64,000 nt of DNA from Adiantum capillus-veneris (lineage: Eukaryota > Streptophyta > Polypodiopsida > Polypodiales > Pteridaceae), in contig CM043945.1 of the NCBI GenBank assembly GCA_014529385.2, positions 96,946,612 to 97,010,611 of the forward strand, in the 5' to 3' direction. Position numbers and translations under genes: made by a program. Shown here one piece after another: positions 34,320-46,010 of the stretch. The notes beneath the pieces were generated by a model. It was given only the letters and a program-made list of their open reading frames with translations, made no database searches and had not been told where the DNA came from. The stretch's first letter is position 1, and each line of letters begins with the position of its first letter.

Positions 34320-35035
34320 CAAGAGATGAAGGCGCTGGGAGGGCGAGGGCTGAGGAAGGTGAGGGACTTGAGGGGCTTTAGGCGCGAGGGCGAGGGGTTA
34401 GGTGAGGGCGAGGTGGAGGGTCGAGGGCGAGGGGAAGAGGAGGGCTAGGGCGAGGGCGAGGGCGAGGGGAGGGAAAGGGCGAGAGGCGAGGGCGAGGGGT
34501 TAGGTGAGGGCGAGGTGGAGGGTCGAGGGTGAGGGGAAGGGGAGGGCTAGGTCCAAGGAGAGGGTGAGGGGGTGAGGCGAGAGGCTTGGGGGCTAGAGGC
34601 GAGGGCGAGGGGGAACAAGGGCGAGAGGCGAGGGGCTAGAGGCGAGGGTATAGGGGCGAGGGCGAGGGTATAGGGGATAAGGGGGGCGAGGGCGAGGACG
34701 AGGGGAAGGGGAGGGCTAGGGCTAGGGCGAGGGGTGAGGGAATGGGAGAGGGCGAGTGGTGAGGGGAGGGAAAGGCGAGAGGCGAGAGGCTAGGGGCGAG
34801 GGGATAGGGGAGGGCTAGGGCTAGGGAGAGGGGAGGGACAAGGGCGAGAGGCGAGGGGATAGGGGATAGGGGAGGGGGAGGGAGAGGGCGAGGGCGAGGG
34901 GGAAGGGTAGGGCGAGGGCTAGGGGTAAGGGTTAGAGGGCGAGGGAGAGAGTAAGGGGGTGAGGGGCGAGGAGAGAGGGAAAGCACTAGGGCGAGGATTA
35001 GGGCTAGGGAATTGGGTTGAGAGGAGAGACAAGGT
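34320..35035 (-). repeat. C-rich minisatellite in G0 (G-rich on plus strand)
   Basis: Plus strand reads GGGCGAGGG/GGGGCGAGGGTATA-type units for about 700 bp. It lies between pol and the extra ORF, the same place and orientation as in G1. The G runs could form G-quadruplexes on the antisense strand. Confidence 0.88.
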
Positions 35036-35636
35036 CGAGGGTAGCAGAAAATAAAGAGGGAGTTTTAACGCGTAGGAAACTATCCCAGAGACCTTAAAGA
35101 TTCAGCTACGACCAATCTATGTACTTGATTAATAGAAAGCATGGATGGTTGCGAGGTACTGAGAAAGAATCAGTAGTGGTAGATAAAATGCAAAGTACCT
35201 TCATAAATACCCCGGGGACTCAAGGATCCGAAGGCATTTATGCATAGCAAAAGAAAGTATTTATGCATAGCAAAAGAACTGAGTTTCACTTGAGAGGCAA
35301 AAGCTGTGAAAAAGGATTGAGTTGAGATCGAGGAGAATAGGTTATGCCCAAGACTAGAATCTTTCCTACACACACAACACAGAAGGGATTTACACAGGGA
35401 GACAGACAAAGATTGAAGACAGAGAGTGAAGGGTAGAGTTTATCCAATTCCAGAATCAAACCCATTGAGCTTAACAAAGTCTGCAGAAGGAGAGCTGTCT
35501 AAGGAAGGGGTGTATGAGATAAGATGACAAGGAACAGCAAGGATGCCGAAGATAGTGATTCTGAAGTTATTTAAAGGTTCAGAAATTGGCAAGCTCAACA
35601 TATGATCGTAGACCGGTTAGACCCTTGAGCGGCAGC
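35036..35636 (-). other. G0 spacer between pol and minisatellite
   Basis: No coding domain recognised. An 18-bp stretch (TTTATGCATAGCAAAAGA) is repeated in tandem near 35236-35279. Confidence 0.5.
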
Positions 35637-36540
35637 TTAAGCATGATACCATTTGATCCGAGATCCATTGACTAACGGCAGTGGAACTCCTTCAAGAGTG
35701 GCTAATTGTACAGCTCCGTGGGGTAGAATCTCCATCACCTTATATGGTCCTTGCCATGCTGGGACCAACTTCTTTGCTTTCTTCAGAAACTTGGTTTGAT
35801 AAAGTAGCACCAGTGCTCCTTGCATTATTTGCGGCTTTCTGAGATGGCAATCATGCCAGGCTTTACGACGAAGCTGCTCTGCTTCCAGATCCAGTGAAGC
35901 CAAACTTCGGCTTTCATCCAAAAGGAAAAGACGAGAGACAGATGCCGACCCCAAATCTCCATTGGCACGAAGACTGCCCACTCGCGGAGATCCTGAGTTG
36001 AATTCGAAAGGTGCTATGGCTTCCAAACCGAAAGCCAATTGAAATGGGGTGTGATTGGTTGTGGCTTTGAAAGAAGTTCGATATGCCCAAAGTGTATCGT
36101 GGATAGCTTGAGCCCAAGTCGAGGGATGAAGATGACATGCTTTCCGCAAGAGTGCTATCAGAACCTTATTAGTGCTCTCTGCCTGCCTGTTTGCTCTAGG
36201 GTAATAGGAACAAGATTTTCGGTGAAAAATCTTGTAGTTGGCAAGCAAGGTAGAAATTGTCTCATTCACAAAGTGACTACCCCTATCACTGGTGATTTCC
36301 TAGGGACATCCAAACCTGCACAAAATATTTTCGTAGAGAAACTTGGCTACCGTAGTGCCAGTGCAGTCCGTTGTTGCTAGTACCTCTGCCACTTTGTTGC
36401 GTAGTCTGTAGCCACCAATAGATACTTCCGATTGCCGGGTTGGGCAGCGGGAGTAATTGGACCTACAAAATCTATGCCCCATCTCTCAAAGGGTTGCCAT
36501 GCCATAGAGACCTGCAGAGGACGGTTTGACTGCTTGCTTG
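35637..36540 (-). pseudogene. G0 integrase core and C-terminus
   Basis: Frames 36565-36377 and 36269-35637 (minus) hold FERWGIDFVGPI, YLLVATDYATKW, SDRG/HFVNE-like text broken by a stop near 36300, then NRQAESTNKVL with the catalytic Glu, and a full C-terminus (WQGPYKVMEILPHGAVQL to RIKWYHA). G1 lacks this C-terminal part. Confidence 0.85.
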
Positions 36541-36542
36541 GT

Positions 36543-37433
36543 TTAGCCACAACGCTGACATACATCGCATACTTTTACATAGGCAATTGCATCGCGAAAA
36601 ATATAGGGCCACCATAAGCCACACTGGAGAATCTTCTGTGCAGTAATATGACCAGGGTAATGGCCACCAGTGGGACCACTGTGGGCATCCTCCAAAATAT
36701 ACTCGACTTCATGAGGGGAGACACACCGCCTCAGAACACCATCCTGCCCTGATTTGTATAGCTGGCCCCCAATCAGAGTGAAAGGCCTAGACTTCAGCAA
36801 CAGGCGTCTCTTCTGCAGGGGAGAAGCATTCTTTGGGTAGAGGCCAGTAGAAAGCAGATGTGAAACATCGCTGTACCATTCCGGAGTGGTATCCACCTTA
36901 AAGAGACTGCTATCAGGAAAGTCGTCAGCAACCCCTGTTGCTTCTTCACCAATGTGAACGTGAGAAAGGTGGTCGGCAAGGACATGATGTTTGTCGGGCG
37001 TGAGTACCACTTCGAAATCGAACTCTTGAAATAAGAGTAGCCATCGCCATACTCTACCTGCAACGTGCGGCTTGTTGAGCAGATATCGCAGGGCATGGTG
37101 ATTAGTAATAACTGTGAAGTGGACCCCTAATAAGTAGTGCCGAAATTTTTGCAGAGCATACACAATAGCTAAACCTTCCCTTTCTGTGGTGCTATAGTTG
37201 CACTCTACCTTGGTGAGTAGGCGACTCGCATAGTGAACAGGGCGATCCAGGTTGTACTCCTTACTAGGTTGAGTCAGCACCGCACCCACAGCCAGTTGAT
37301 TGCCATCTGTATGCACATGAAAGGTGAGAGATCCGTCGGGAGCTACTAAGATAGGCGCTTCAGTGAGGCGTTTTTTAAGGTATGCAAAAGCTTTAGCCTC
37401 TGCCTTTGACCATTGAAAGGGAACAAACAGCAC
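36543..37433 (-). pseudogene. G0 RNase H and integrase zinc finger
   Basis: Minus-strand frame with VHTDGNQLAVGAVLTQ, ERNYSTT-like text (CNYSTTEREGLAIVYAL), TNHHALRYLL, then the HHCC finger (GGHYPGH, CDVCQRCG). Separated by frameshifts from the RT on one side and the integrase core on the other. Confidence 0.87.
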
Positions 37434-37549
37434 TGGTTAGGCGGGTTAGGGGTTGAGCCACCTGTGCATAGTGCGTATAAACCTGCGATGATAACCTGTG
37501 TGGCCTACAAAGCTCTGTACCCCTTTTGGGTTGATGGGAGATGGTAACT

Positions 37550-38200
37550 TTAAGATTGCCACGATCTTCTCTGGTCAGGCGCTAAACCTTTAGCAGGCAC
37601 CACATGGCCTACAAGTGTGCCTTCAGTAACCAAAAAATGACATTTGTTAGGATTTAGCTTTAGGCGTGCTTCTCTGCACCTGAGGAAGACAGCAGAGAGC
37701 TGAGCGAGGTGTTCCTCTAGATTTTCCAATGGGATTGAATATTGAGCACCTGAGAAGGTCGAAAAATCGTCCATGAAGATGCGAATATGATCCGTAAGCA
37801 GAGGACAAAAGATGAGATATACCGCATTGAAAGAAGATGGGGCATTTTTCAACCCAAAAGACATTCGAGTGTAGATAAAAATACCCCAGGGAGTCACAAA
37901 GTCCGTTTTCAGCTGATCACCTGGAAGGATGCCCAACTGATTGTATCCACTAAACCCATCAATGAAACTGTACAATACATGCCCTGCTACATCTTCGAGC
38001 ACACGCTCAGTGAAAGGTGTTGGGAAACCATATGGGATAGTTACCTTATTCAAAGCATGGTAATCTATGCACACACGGATTTTATTGGACTGCTTCTTAG
38101 GTGCTATCACCATGGGTGATAACCACTCAGAGTGCTCCACAGGTACAATGATCCCTGCCTCTTGCATATTTTCTAACTCTGACTTGACCCGCCTCAGCAT
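37550..38200 (-). pseudogene. G0 reverse transcriptase
   Basis: Minus-strand frame with VPVEHSEWLSPMVIAPKK, RVCIDYHALNKV, YSFIDGFSGYNQ, TPWGIFIYTRMSFGLKNAP and an intact active site IFMDDFSTF (Phe-Met-Asp-Asp for YxDD), then LNPNKCHFLV. It ends in a frameshift at the RT/connection border. Confidence 0.9.
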
Positions 38201-38933
38201 ACCTCGGGTTGAGCTTGTAAGCTCGGCCTCTTACAGGCTTAGCCCCTTCAACCAGAGGTATAGTATGGACATCCAATTCTGGTGGGATCCCCTCCAAATC
38301 CTTGTAGGACCAAGCAAAAACATCTTTAAAAGAGTGTATGAAAGAGACTACCTGATTGAGTAATGCGGGATGCTCCCATAACCAAGCTGCTAATAGTACG
38401 TGCTGAGGGTTGTCAGGATCTCCCAGGTTGACTTCTCTGACCGGGTCCGGGGGTGTAGGTGGAGAGGGTGCTTCTGAAGATGAGAGGTGAGCTGCCTCCT
38501 GGAGCTTCAAGATATCATGTGCAGGTGTTTGATCGATTGGAAACTCTGCATACTCTTCTTGTACCCATCCTGGTGGGAGCTCCTCGAAGGGTAAATCTTC
38601 AGACCCAGACATGACAGAGTGCTTTTGTAGGGGGTCCAACTTGGGAGATGCTACAGGAAGGGGGAAATCTTTGGCGAGTGCATGCAGAGGAGATTTCTTT
38701 CCCCTTCGGTGATGTGTTATAGGTTCCCCAAGACTGAGGGCTTCCATCGGCGGATCATTCAAAGCATGAGAATTTGGGGCTGACACACTTACTTCTTCGA
38801 TTGTTGTACTGTCCGCTGTAGGACTTTGGACATCTGTGTCCTCCTGAGGAGTTTGAAGAGAGAGTGTTAATGGCGGCACAGGTGAGTTTTGAATAGAGAC
38901 CATGTAGGATGGCATCGATGTGGTAGCTTCCAA
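38127..38933 (-). pseudogene. G0 protease-RT linker
   Basis: Pro/Ser/Asp-rich linker equivalent to the G1 segment, including ITHHRRGKKSPL and SFIHSFKDVFAWSY, ending with the first RT text (VEGAKPVRGRAYKLNPRYAE). A frameshift separates it from the protease. Confidence 0.8.
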
Positions 38934-38979
38934 CCATTGTAGCAGGTCCTCGTCAGACCCGTGAGGTGGGATGGGCTGC

Positions 38980-40746
38980 TTAGGGTCGGGGTTGGGACTG
39001 TACTGACAATGAGCTGTGATGAGCCACTGGATCCATCACTCCTTCAAGCCGGATTGGTTGCATTTGGGAGCCAGGAGTATGTATCCACATGTCGTCGTTC
39101 CCCCAATCATGAAGTGCCTTAGTATGCTGCAACCATGGTCTACCAATTAGCAAAGGGAATCCTCCCTCCACCTGAGGAAGACTGACCACCACAAAATCCA
39201 AGCTAAATGTGAAGTCTTGTACCTTCAAAGGCACCTTCTCTACTATGCCCACAGGGTAGACTGTCCTCTGGTCTGCCAATGTAACACTGAATGGAGCAGG
39301 GCGAGTAGGCTGCAGACCTAAGGTTGACATGGTAAATTCGGGCATTAGATTGATTCCAGACCCACCATCCACTATGACACCTGAGAATTGATGCCCAAGA
39401 ATAGATACAGTAAGACGTGGACTTTTATAGTCGGTGAGGGGAGCAGCTGGATATGAAATCATGTAGGACTCCAAAGGCTGCACAGGTAGGTGCCCGCCAC
39501 TAGGCCCTGTACCAAGGTACAAAGACTGAATTATTGAGAGGGTGTCACTTCTAAGGGTTGCATCTAGCCGGAGCATCTCATAAAGAGACACTTGCTGAAA
39601 GGTGTTCTTCAAGATTGCTTCCGCTGTGGGCCTAGCTCCTACAACCTGGGCCTCCTCGGAAACTTTGACCTGTTGCAAGTCAGCTCTTGCTGCCAGGAAG
39701 GCTCCATCAATGTCCGAAAGCATAGAGATTGGCCTATTCTTTGCACCACTTACGGGTGCGACATTTTGAACAGGTTGCGGAAGGGTTGGATAGGATGGTC
39801 CTGGTGGCAAACTTAAACCCAGGGCTGCTCTTTGTGCTCGAGTGAGCACCCCAACAAGCTCTGCTGCTTGTTGTGGCTGAACTGTATGTGTAGCATGTGC
39901 TGGCTGAGGGGTGGTGTTCACTGTGATTAGATTGATTTTCGGGAATGTAAACTCTTGTTGGTTTTGATTCGGGCCTGAAGATGAGGATGCCCTTTGTTTG
40001 GGACAATCTTTACTGTAGTGGTCCTTAGACTCCGGACAATGTCTGCAAGGAGGAGACCCTTCAAGTAAAGGACACTTACTTTGGTAATGGCCATATTCAC
40101 CGCATCTGTAGCATAAGATTGGCTGATTAGACGGATGAAATGGGGGACGAGGTGGTCGTTGCTCTTGTTGTTGCATGGTGTTGGAGGCTGAGGTGTAGAA
40201 GCTTTGGGGAACTGAGGGAGTACTAGCATGATAAAAGCTGGGGGGTGCAAAGTTGTTGTGCATACCTTGCTGCATAGGGGGTGTTGTCAACAGAGGAGGC
40301 AACGGGTTTTGATGGCCATAGGGTGAGACCATGTTGGATGCAGGTGCGAACCCTTGTTGGAGAGAAGGACCTAGACTTTGTTGTATTTGCCGCAATCCTT
40401 TGATATAGTAACAATCCTTTTCTTCGTGCCCAGATTTTTCGCAAAAGTGGCAATAAGCCCGAAGGGGACAGTCCTGTGGAGGATGTCCAGGAGAGCGACA
40501 AGAGCTACACCATACCATAGCTTTAGTCTCCTGCTGAGACCAAAGCTCTTCTAGTTCTCTCTTGATTTGATCCAAAGCCTCAAGGTGCGATGGTTTCTCT
40601 TGTCTCAGAGAGATTGATTTCTCTTCTTGGAGGGCGCGTTGTAGTTTGAGGGCTTCGAGTTCCCTGCGCAAGGAAGTCAAAGGATCAGCAGGACTACCTT
40701 CCGAGAACACAGAGGGAGTATCTATGTGAGGAGAGTTGTTGAACAA
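38980..40746 (-). pseudogene. G0 gag C-terminus with four zinc knuckles, and protease
   Basis: Minus-strand frame of 588 codons. The knuckles are CSSCRSPGHPPQDC, CHFCEKSGHEEKDC, CYRCGEYGHYQSKC and CRHCPESKDHYSKDC (the last has one extra residue in its loop). Then GVLTRAQRAALGLSL and the retropepsin motif VDGGSGINLMPEF. G1 keeps only the first two knuckles. A one-base change near 38980 shifts the frame out of the linker. Confidence 0.88.
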
Positions 40747-41430
40747 CTTCCTAGCCCCCTCTATCCTAGTAGCAGCTGCGATGAATTCCTCCAGAGTGGC
40801 GTCAGGTCGAAGGCTCTCCCGGAGTTTTTACTGAGAGGTTTTTGGAAGCGTCTTCTCCACCTACTTCTTAACCATGAATTCACCGGGTTGCTTGGGAAGC
40901 TTGGCAACCAAAGATTTGGTTTTGGTCATAAGCTTTGCAAAAGTCTCCTCTGGCTGGAGCACCATGTTGGCCAACTCATCCAACACTTTCTCTTGGTAGT
41001 CGCCCGGCCTGAAAGCTGCACAGAACTGTTGTCTTAAGTCTGCCCAAGTTGCAAAATGATTCTCTGCAAACTGGCTGTATCATTTGTCTACTAAGCCGTC
41101 CAAGGTGGATGGAAAAAGTACCAGATAAGCATCTTCCCTGTTAAGACCACGTCCTCTACAGAGAGATACGAACCTCCGTGCATGGTCGTCCGCATCTTCC
41201 GAGGAGAGTCCTTTGAAGGTGGGGAACTTGATGTTTACCTTGGCCAACACACTAGCCAACGCCTCCATGGCCCCTAGTTGAGCCTGTTGCTCAATAGTCT
41301 GCTGTAGTAGAATAGGAGAGAGCTTTGCTGGAGAAGGTGATCTGGAAGATGTGGAACCGGATGAAGGAATGGGGGATGTCGTATGTGGAGGTATGGTTGA
41401 TGAGGTTAATGGACTTCTACTAGATACCAC
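40747..41430 (-). pseudogene. G0 gag N-terminal part
   Basis: The minus strand from 41430 holds a Ser/Pro-rich start, KVNIKFPTFKGLSSEDADDH and LVLFPSTLDGLVDK, then TGA in place of the Trp codon seen in G1. The frame resumes (YSQFAENHF, AAFRPGDYQEK, GEFMVKK) with TAG and TAA stops before 40747. It is the capsid part of gag. Confidence 0.85.
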
Positions 41431-41469
41431 AGGGCGTCTTCGGTTATAGTGCTTCAGAGGGCTCAGTAG

Positions 41470-41822
41470 TGCGCTTGACGCTCAAGTGACCGCCTTGTAT
41501 GTGTCATGCAGTGAACAACACAGGTCTAAAACAGAACAAGTGAGGATAGTGACTAGACCACCTGGTCCAGGACCAGTGACTAGACCACCTAGCTGGCAGG
41601 ACGAGGAGGGCTGGACCAGGGCGAGGACTAGACCAGGACCAAGGACTAGGGACGAGGACTAGGACTGGTTGGACCAAGGCGAGAGAGGACCAGACCAGCA
41701 GACTATCTACACAGTGTAAGCAAGTGTGCGGAGCCAGGTAACAACCGATTAGCTTCACGATTTGTATCTCCACAAGAGTGAGACTTCCTTTGAGGTCCCA
41801 CCGTGATCGCCAAAATGAGAGC
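41470..41822 (-). other. G0 leader and primer region
   Basis: The complement holds degenerate CTGGTCTAGTC repeats (41540-41720) and the primer-region text CATTTTGGCGATCACGGTG, as in G1. The G0 5' LTR should follow directly but is missing; a LINE fragment starts instead. Confidence 0.65.
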
Positions 41823-42290
41823 AAGCCCAACGCTTCGTTTTGAGATGGCTTCGATCAGCAGGATGATAGTGATTCAGGAGGGTCGGCCTACATTGTGGCC
41901 CACCACATAGCTCATCCCCCAGGGGTGGTGCAGTGATAGAGAGCGGTGTCGGGAGCTCATCAGCAGCCTGACACTTTGGTTCATTTGGCGGGCTCGTTGC
42001 TTTCGCATCTTCGAGGCTCGCCGTGTTCCTCCGGTAGAAACTGTTCGTGATATCTGGGTGGAGATGATTCATACACTTCGAGGTCAATTTGAGAGACTTC
42101 TTCAGGGCAGCTCTGACCGTATGCGGGAGTGCCGCAAGGCCTTCCTTCGACTTTGGCCCCCTGGCCTCTTCTTCACCATGATCCGTCATTGTACTTATCT
42201 TTTTTCATCGGGAGAGTCTCCCCTCATGCTGATGTAGCTCCCTCTTGAAGGGGCAGTTTTAGCCCGATGGGCAGTTTTATTAACTAATAG
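41823..42290 (+). mobile_element. LINE 3' fragment (same family as the 57-64 kb LINE)
   Basis: Matches 63790-64000 (CAGCAGGATGATAGTG, GAGCTCATCAG, CGCATCTTYGAGGCTCGCC), and its end (GAGAGACTTCTTCAGGGCAGC to GATGTAGCT) matches 50098-50269. It is a 5'-truncated copy covering the last coding part. A TAG at 41908-41910 is shared with the large copy at 63860-63862. No clear target duplication was found, and the loss of the adjacent G0 LTR suggests a rearrangement. Confidence 0.78.
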
Positions 42291-42329
42291 AAGGATCTTT
42301 TTCTTGGAAAACAGAGAAAACTCAAGTGA

Positions 42330-42762
42330 CTCAACAGTAGACTCTGAACAGCACGGGACTCGACTAACTCATGTGACCTAGTACAGGCTTTGGCTGGCAG
42401 CACACTCAGCTCCAAGCCCAAAACTCACGAGTACAATGGAGTGTCGATGCTCAGATGTGCAGGGAGAGTGCAGATGTGGTGCTAGACTGAACACATGACG
42501 CGACTAAAGACTCATGAAAACCACCTAAACAACATACCAAGACTAAGAAAATATGAGCATATATACAAAAAGGGCAGCCCACGGATAACTCAAATATCCT
42601 TGACAGTCCAGCTGTGCCTATCTCCAAACTGTGGCAAGGAAGAATGGGCCAGGGTGTCACTAGACCACCACTCCTGCCATGTGTCAAGTCCACCCAGTGT
42701 GAAACTACGACCACGAGCTATAACTGTCTTTCCGTGCAAAGTGACACTGTAGCCCAGCTACA
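42330..42762 (-). repeat. Diverged LTR remnant of the G0/G1 family
   Basis: Complement of the family LTR, with shared anchors CAGCACACTCAGCTCC, GTACAATGG, GTCACTAGACCACC and CACTGTAGCCCAGCTACA (the complement of the LTR start). It is much more diverged from the G0 3' LTR than G0 is from G1, and it lacks the inner end. It may be an older solo LTR and not the G0 5' LTR. Confidence 0.65.
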
Positions 42763-42830
42763 TCTATTCTACACATGTATCAGATACGTGAGTGGAAAAG
42801 TGCATGTACATTCTCTACGTTGCATGACTG

Positions 42831-43110
42831 CCTCACCCCACAGGAGTGTCATAACAACTGGCTATAGTCAGTATAGTCATTGCATGCAAAGAGAAGAGGT
42901 TATGCAATGTTTTTCCTATTCTAATGTACTAATTTGGTCATGGGTATCCTTTGAAAATGCCCAAAGGTTGCCTCACCCCACAGAAGTGTCATAACATCTG
43001 GCTATAGTCAGTATAGTCCTTGCATGCAAAGAGAAGAGGTTATGCAAGGTTTTTCCTATTCTAATATAGTAATCTGGTTACGGGCATCCTTTGAAAAGGC
43101 CCAAAGGTTG
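42831..43110. repeat. 140-bp tandem duplication
   Basis: Units 42831-42970 and 42971-43110 both start CCTCACCCCACAG and end GCCCAAAGGTTG; they differ at about a dozen positions. No coding content is recognised. Confidence 0.88.
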
Positions 43111-44790
43111 CTGGACATCATCCCCTCAGATTTCCCAGATGAATTAGGTGCAATATGAAATATGGCAAGCTAAGAGTTCATGTGACAAAAAAGCTCTTGA
43201 AGCATAGTCACAAGAAAGCTTGTGAAGCGTACCCACAAGAAATTCCTGTTTAGTCCTATCAAGTCTTATCATCACTCACTTGCTCGACTTTGGTCACTTT
43301 CGGATGTTGCTCCATTTTGCACCAGCAATAGGACCGACCTGCAGCTTCACGTTACCAGCATTTTCTCCTAGCCAACTTGGAGCATATAAGTAGTGAAGTC
43401 CATGTATAAAACTTTGGACGCTACAAATTGGCAGGCTGCTATAATTCATCTGTATTTTCACCTAAGCACATCTAATCGAGATTCAGTACATGAAGAGGCA
43501 TTTTGAATGACAGATATCAAACTCGAAACACTTTTGCAGGCCACTAAACTTCCCCTATGTGCTCAGTTTAGCCAGTAATTAAGTACATAGCTCATCAGGA
43601 TGACAAATGAGTAATGTATTGAATATCAAGTTTATTTTTAGTGCTAGGCTTGATTATGCCAGTTTGCCTGCCTTGCGGCTCCCTGAGAGCCAGAGCCATG
43701 ACTCAAACCAAGAATGCAGACCTTTGCTATGACTGTATGCTTGTGTGTGTGTGCACATCATCTTGATGATGCGATTTTTTCTTTCTATGGGTGTTCCAAA
43801 AGGGCATTTGGGGATGGATCATCGACCAATATGGAGAGCTATTAGTCATCTTCTTACACCTTTTCAGCCAATTCCTCGGGTTGAGATTATGTAGGGCTTG
43901 CAAGATTGGTCATTTGATCGCCGGGGTTAGTCCTCCTTTTGTTTTTATGCACTTATTACTTCCAATGCATATTGCTTGCTCATGCCCCTGCCCTGGATTT
44001 CCCAGCATGGTAATCGATTATGGCATTTGCACATACTCATCTGTTGGTGGAAAAGTATTCTATGAAAGACTTCAAAGTGCAAATTGCCTCTCAAACAGAG
44101 GAATTTCGTTTGGTGCTAACTTGCAGGTATGCTCCCTGTTGGGGTCCTTCTAGCAGGGTGGCACATTGCTTCTTCTTTATGTTTTTGTTGGTGCCAATAT
44201 GCTAAAACTGTACCTCACATGTTATGGCATTGCTCTCATGCTCATGATTTTTTTGAATGGTTACACAAAGGCTGCAATATTGTTTCCCTCATTGCCATTT
44301 TGGAAGACTCTTTTGGGCTTTTGGCCAATTGAGTCCACCATTAGTAGTGTGTGACTACTTTCTTGCTTAATTGCTGTTCAGGTTCCTTTGGTTTTTTTAT
44401 CATGCACGCAGTCATTTCAGCAGGCTTTTCATCATGGCAACAGTTATCCAACTTTACCCTACCCATAGTTTCGTACACAGCTCCTCTAGTTTCTTTGTGC
44501 TTGTTTCCATCTGGAAGACATTTCACTTCAGCAGTTTGAGGTCTTCTATTATTGTTTCTAGCCTTCTTGTACGGCTTCACCCGTTTTGGGTGACTATGTC
44601 TTGTGCATTAGTGAAAGAAAAAATCGCTAGGACCAATTGTTAAAAAGAATGAATTGCTGCTGCTGTTAACAACATCCAACCAACCAGGTAATCACAAGCT
44701 CTAAATGTCATTACATTACTTGCCGGACTATTTGCTGAAGTAATTAATGGAAATCAAGTTTCACCCAAGAAAAAGTGTGTGTGTGTTTAA
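43111..44790. other. Unassigned DNA, possibly old intron or gene flank
   Basis: No domain named. A stretch at 44020-44130 (plus) reads like protein (EKYSMKDFKVQIASQTEEFRL split by no stop) but matches no family I know. Confidence 0.3.
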
Positions 44791-44816
44791 GGGGGGGGGG
44801 GGGGGGGGGGGGGGGG
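44791..44816. repeat. Poly-G run (26 G)
   Basis: A homopolymer directly after GTGTGTGTGTTTAA. Its length is unreliable in most assemblies. Confidence 0.9.
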
Positions 44817-44989
44817 CATGTGTGGGAGCTTATATTGACTCCTTGTGCTAAATGTAGTATTGGGTGCTGATGCTGTTTGTGGGGATGTGTGATGATATTG
44901 TTGGCCAAATAGTCTTGTGAATTATCACACTAGATTTATACATGCGTTTTCCTCTACAGGTGAATTTGGTTTTCCTTGGATTCATCCTT

Positions 44990-46010
44990 TTAAAGGTTTA
45001 TGAAATTCAGATTATTCTCTCTACAACAATTAGGATTAGCCCTGTCTATGAGAGCTTGGACAGGCCATGGGGCTGATACAAAGCAAAAAAGGTGGCACTC
45101 AAGATGGAGTCCCTGCTGTGGTTTCACAATTGGACATGGAGTATCCAGATACTTTGTTGGCCAGCTTTGCCTATGAGTGTGAAAACAGCCTCCGCCCATC
45201 TCTCGAATGTCCAATTTCTCAGCCATGGCTTGCTTTGGGTTCTCAGGAGCAGTGGATTGCTTTTGGCCAGCTTCCTTTTCCCAAACGGCAGCTCATCCTT
45301 ACGTATTTTTCTCAGTATGTCTACAACTCTTCTCAATGCATGTGTGTATGTGTGTGCGTGTGTGTGTGTGTAAAGAGATAGACATAAAGAAAAAATGTAG
45401 TACCATCTACTTAAGGACCTACGAGACAGATCCATTACAGGGGTCTGTCGTTTAGACATCAGGAGAAAGTACAACAATCGCTAAAACAATGGGCTGATCC
45501 TAAACATACTATGCACGGATCTGTTGATTGCTGCACAGATGCTTCTGAATTGCTACTGCAAGCTAATGTCGCTTTTATCACCTTCTTTGCTTTGCAAGCT
45601 CGTTGAGGATAGTTCCCTCCAGCTCATTGCTGCTGAGATCCATGCACTGTACATACTTGAGGTCCCCCGATGCGGGATAAATTGTGTCAAATATTGGGTG
45701 GTTAATAAGATGCAGGCATTTTGAGTAGCCATAAGACCCAACTCAGAAGAAATACTGCCCGTGAAGGGGTTATTCATGAGTTCGAACCAGTTTAAGCTTA
45801 TCAGATTGTGAGATTATAGATAGTGCCTTTGACGATGTTCATATTGATCAATTGGGTCATTGTTGGTTTTGATTTCCTTGCTGCAAATATTAAATTTTTT
45901 TATATATTAGACAGGGCCAGTAATGCCAGAGAAAGAGCACTGGTCGAAAGTTGAGAGACTGCAGCTCATCAATTGCAACCTGGTACTTGCAGTTGTTGAA
46001 AGGCACTGTC
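44990..46010 (-). pseudogene. LRR ectodomain remnant of a receptor-like protein or kinase
   Basis: Minus-strand pieces in different frames read like plant LRRs: NLSGTVPFNNCKYQ followed by ELQSLNF and FDQCSFSGITGPV (about 46000-45920), NNPFTGSISSELGLM (about 45775), and KLAN..GYSMSNC (about 45150), the last matching the IGKLANLRYLDMSNC pattern. Frameshifts and stops are many. A CA/TG microsatellite lies at 45340-45372. The strand and order fit the upstream half of the kinase pseudogene at 15.0-15.8 kb. Frame-by-frame support is partial, so the family is more secure than the exact limits. Confidence 0.55.

Noticed and set aside
34636-34986. 116-codon Pro/Ser/Leu-rich ORF, minus strand
   Set aside because: Product of the G0 minisatellite.
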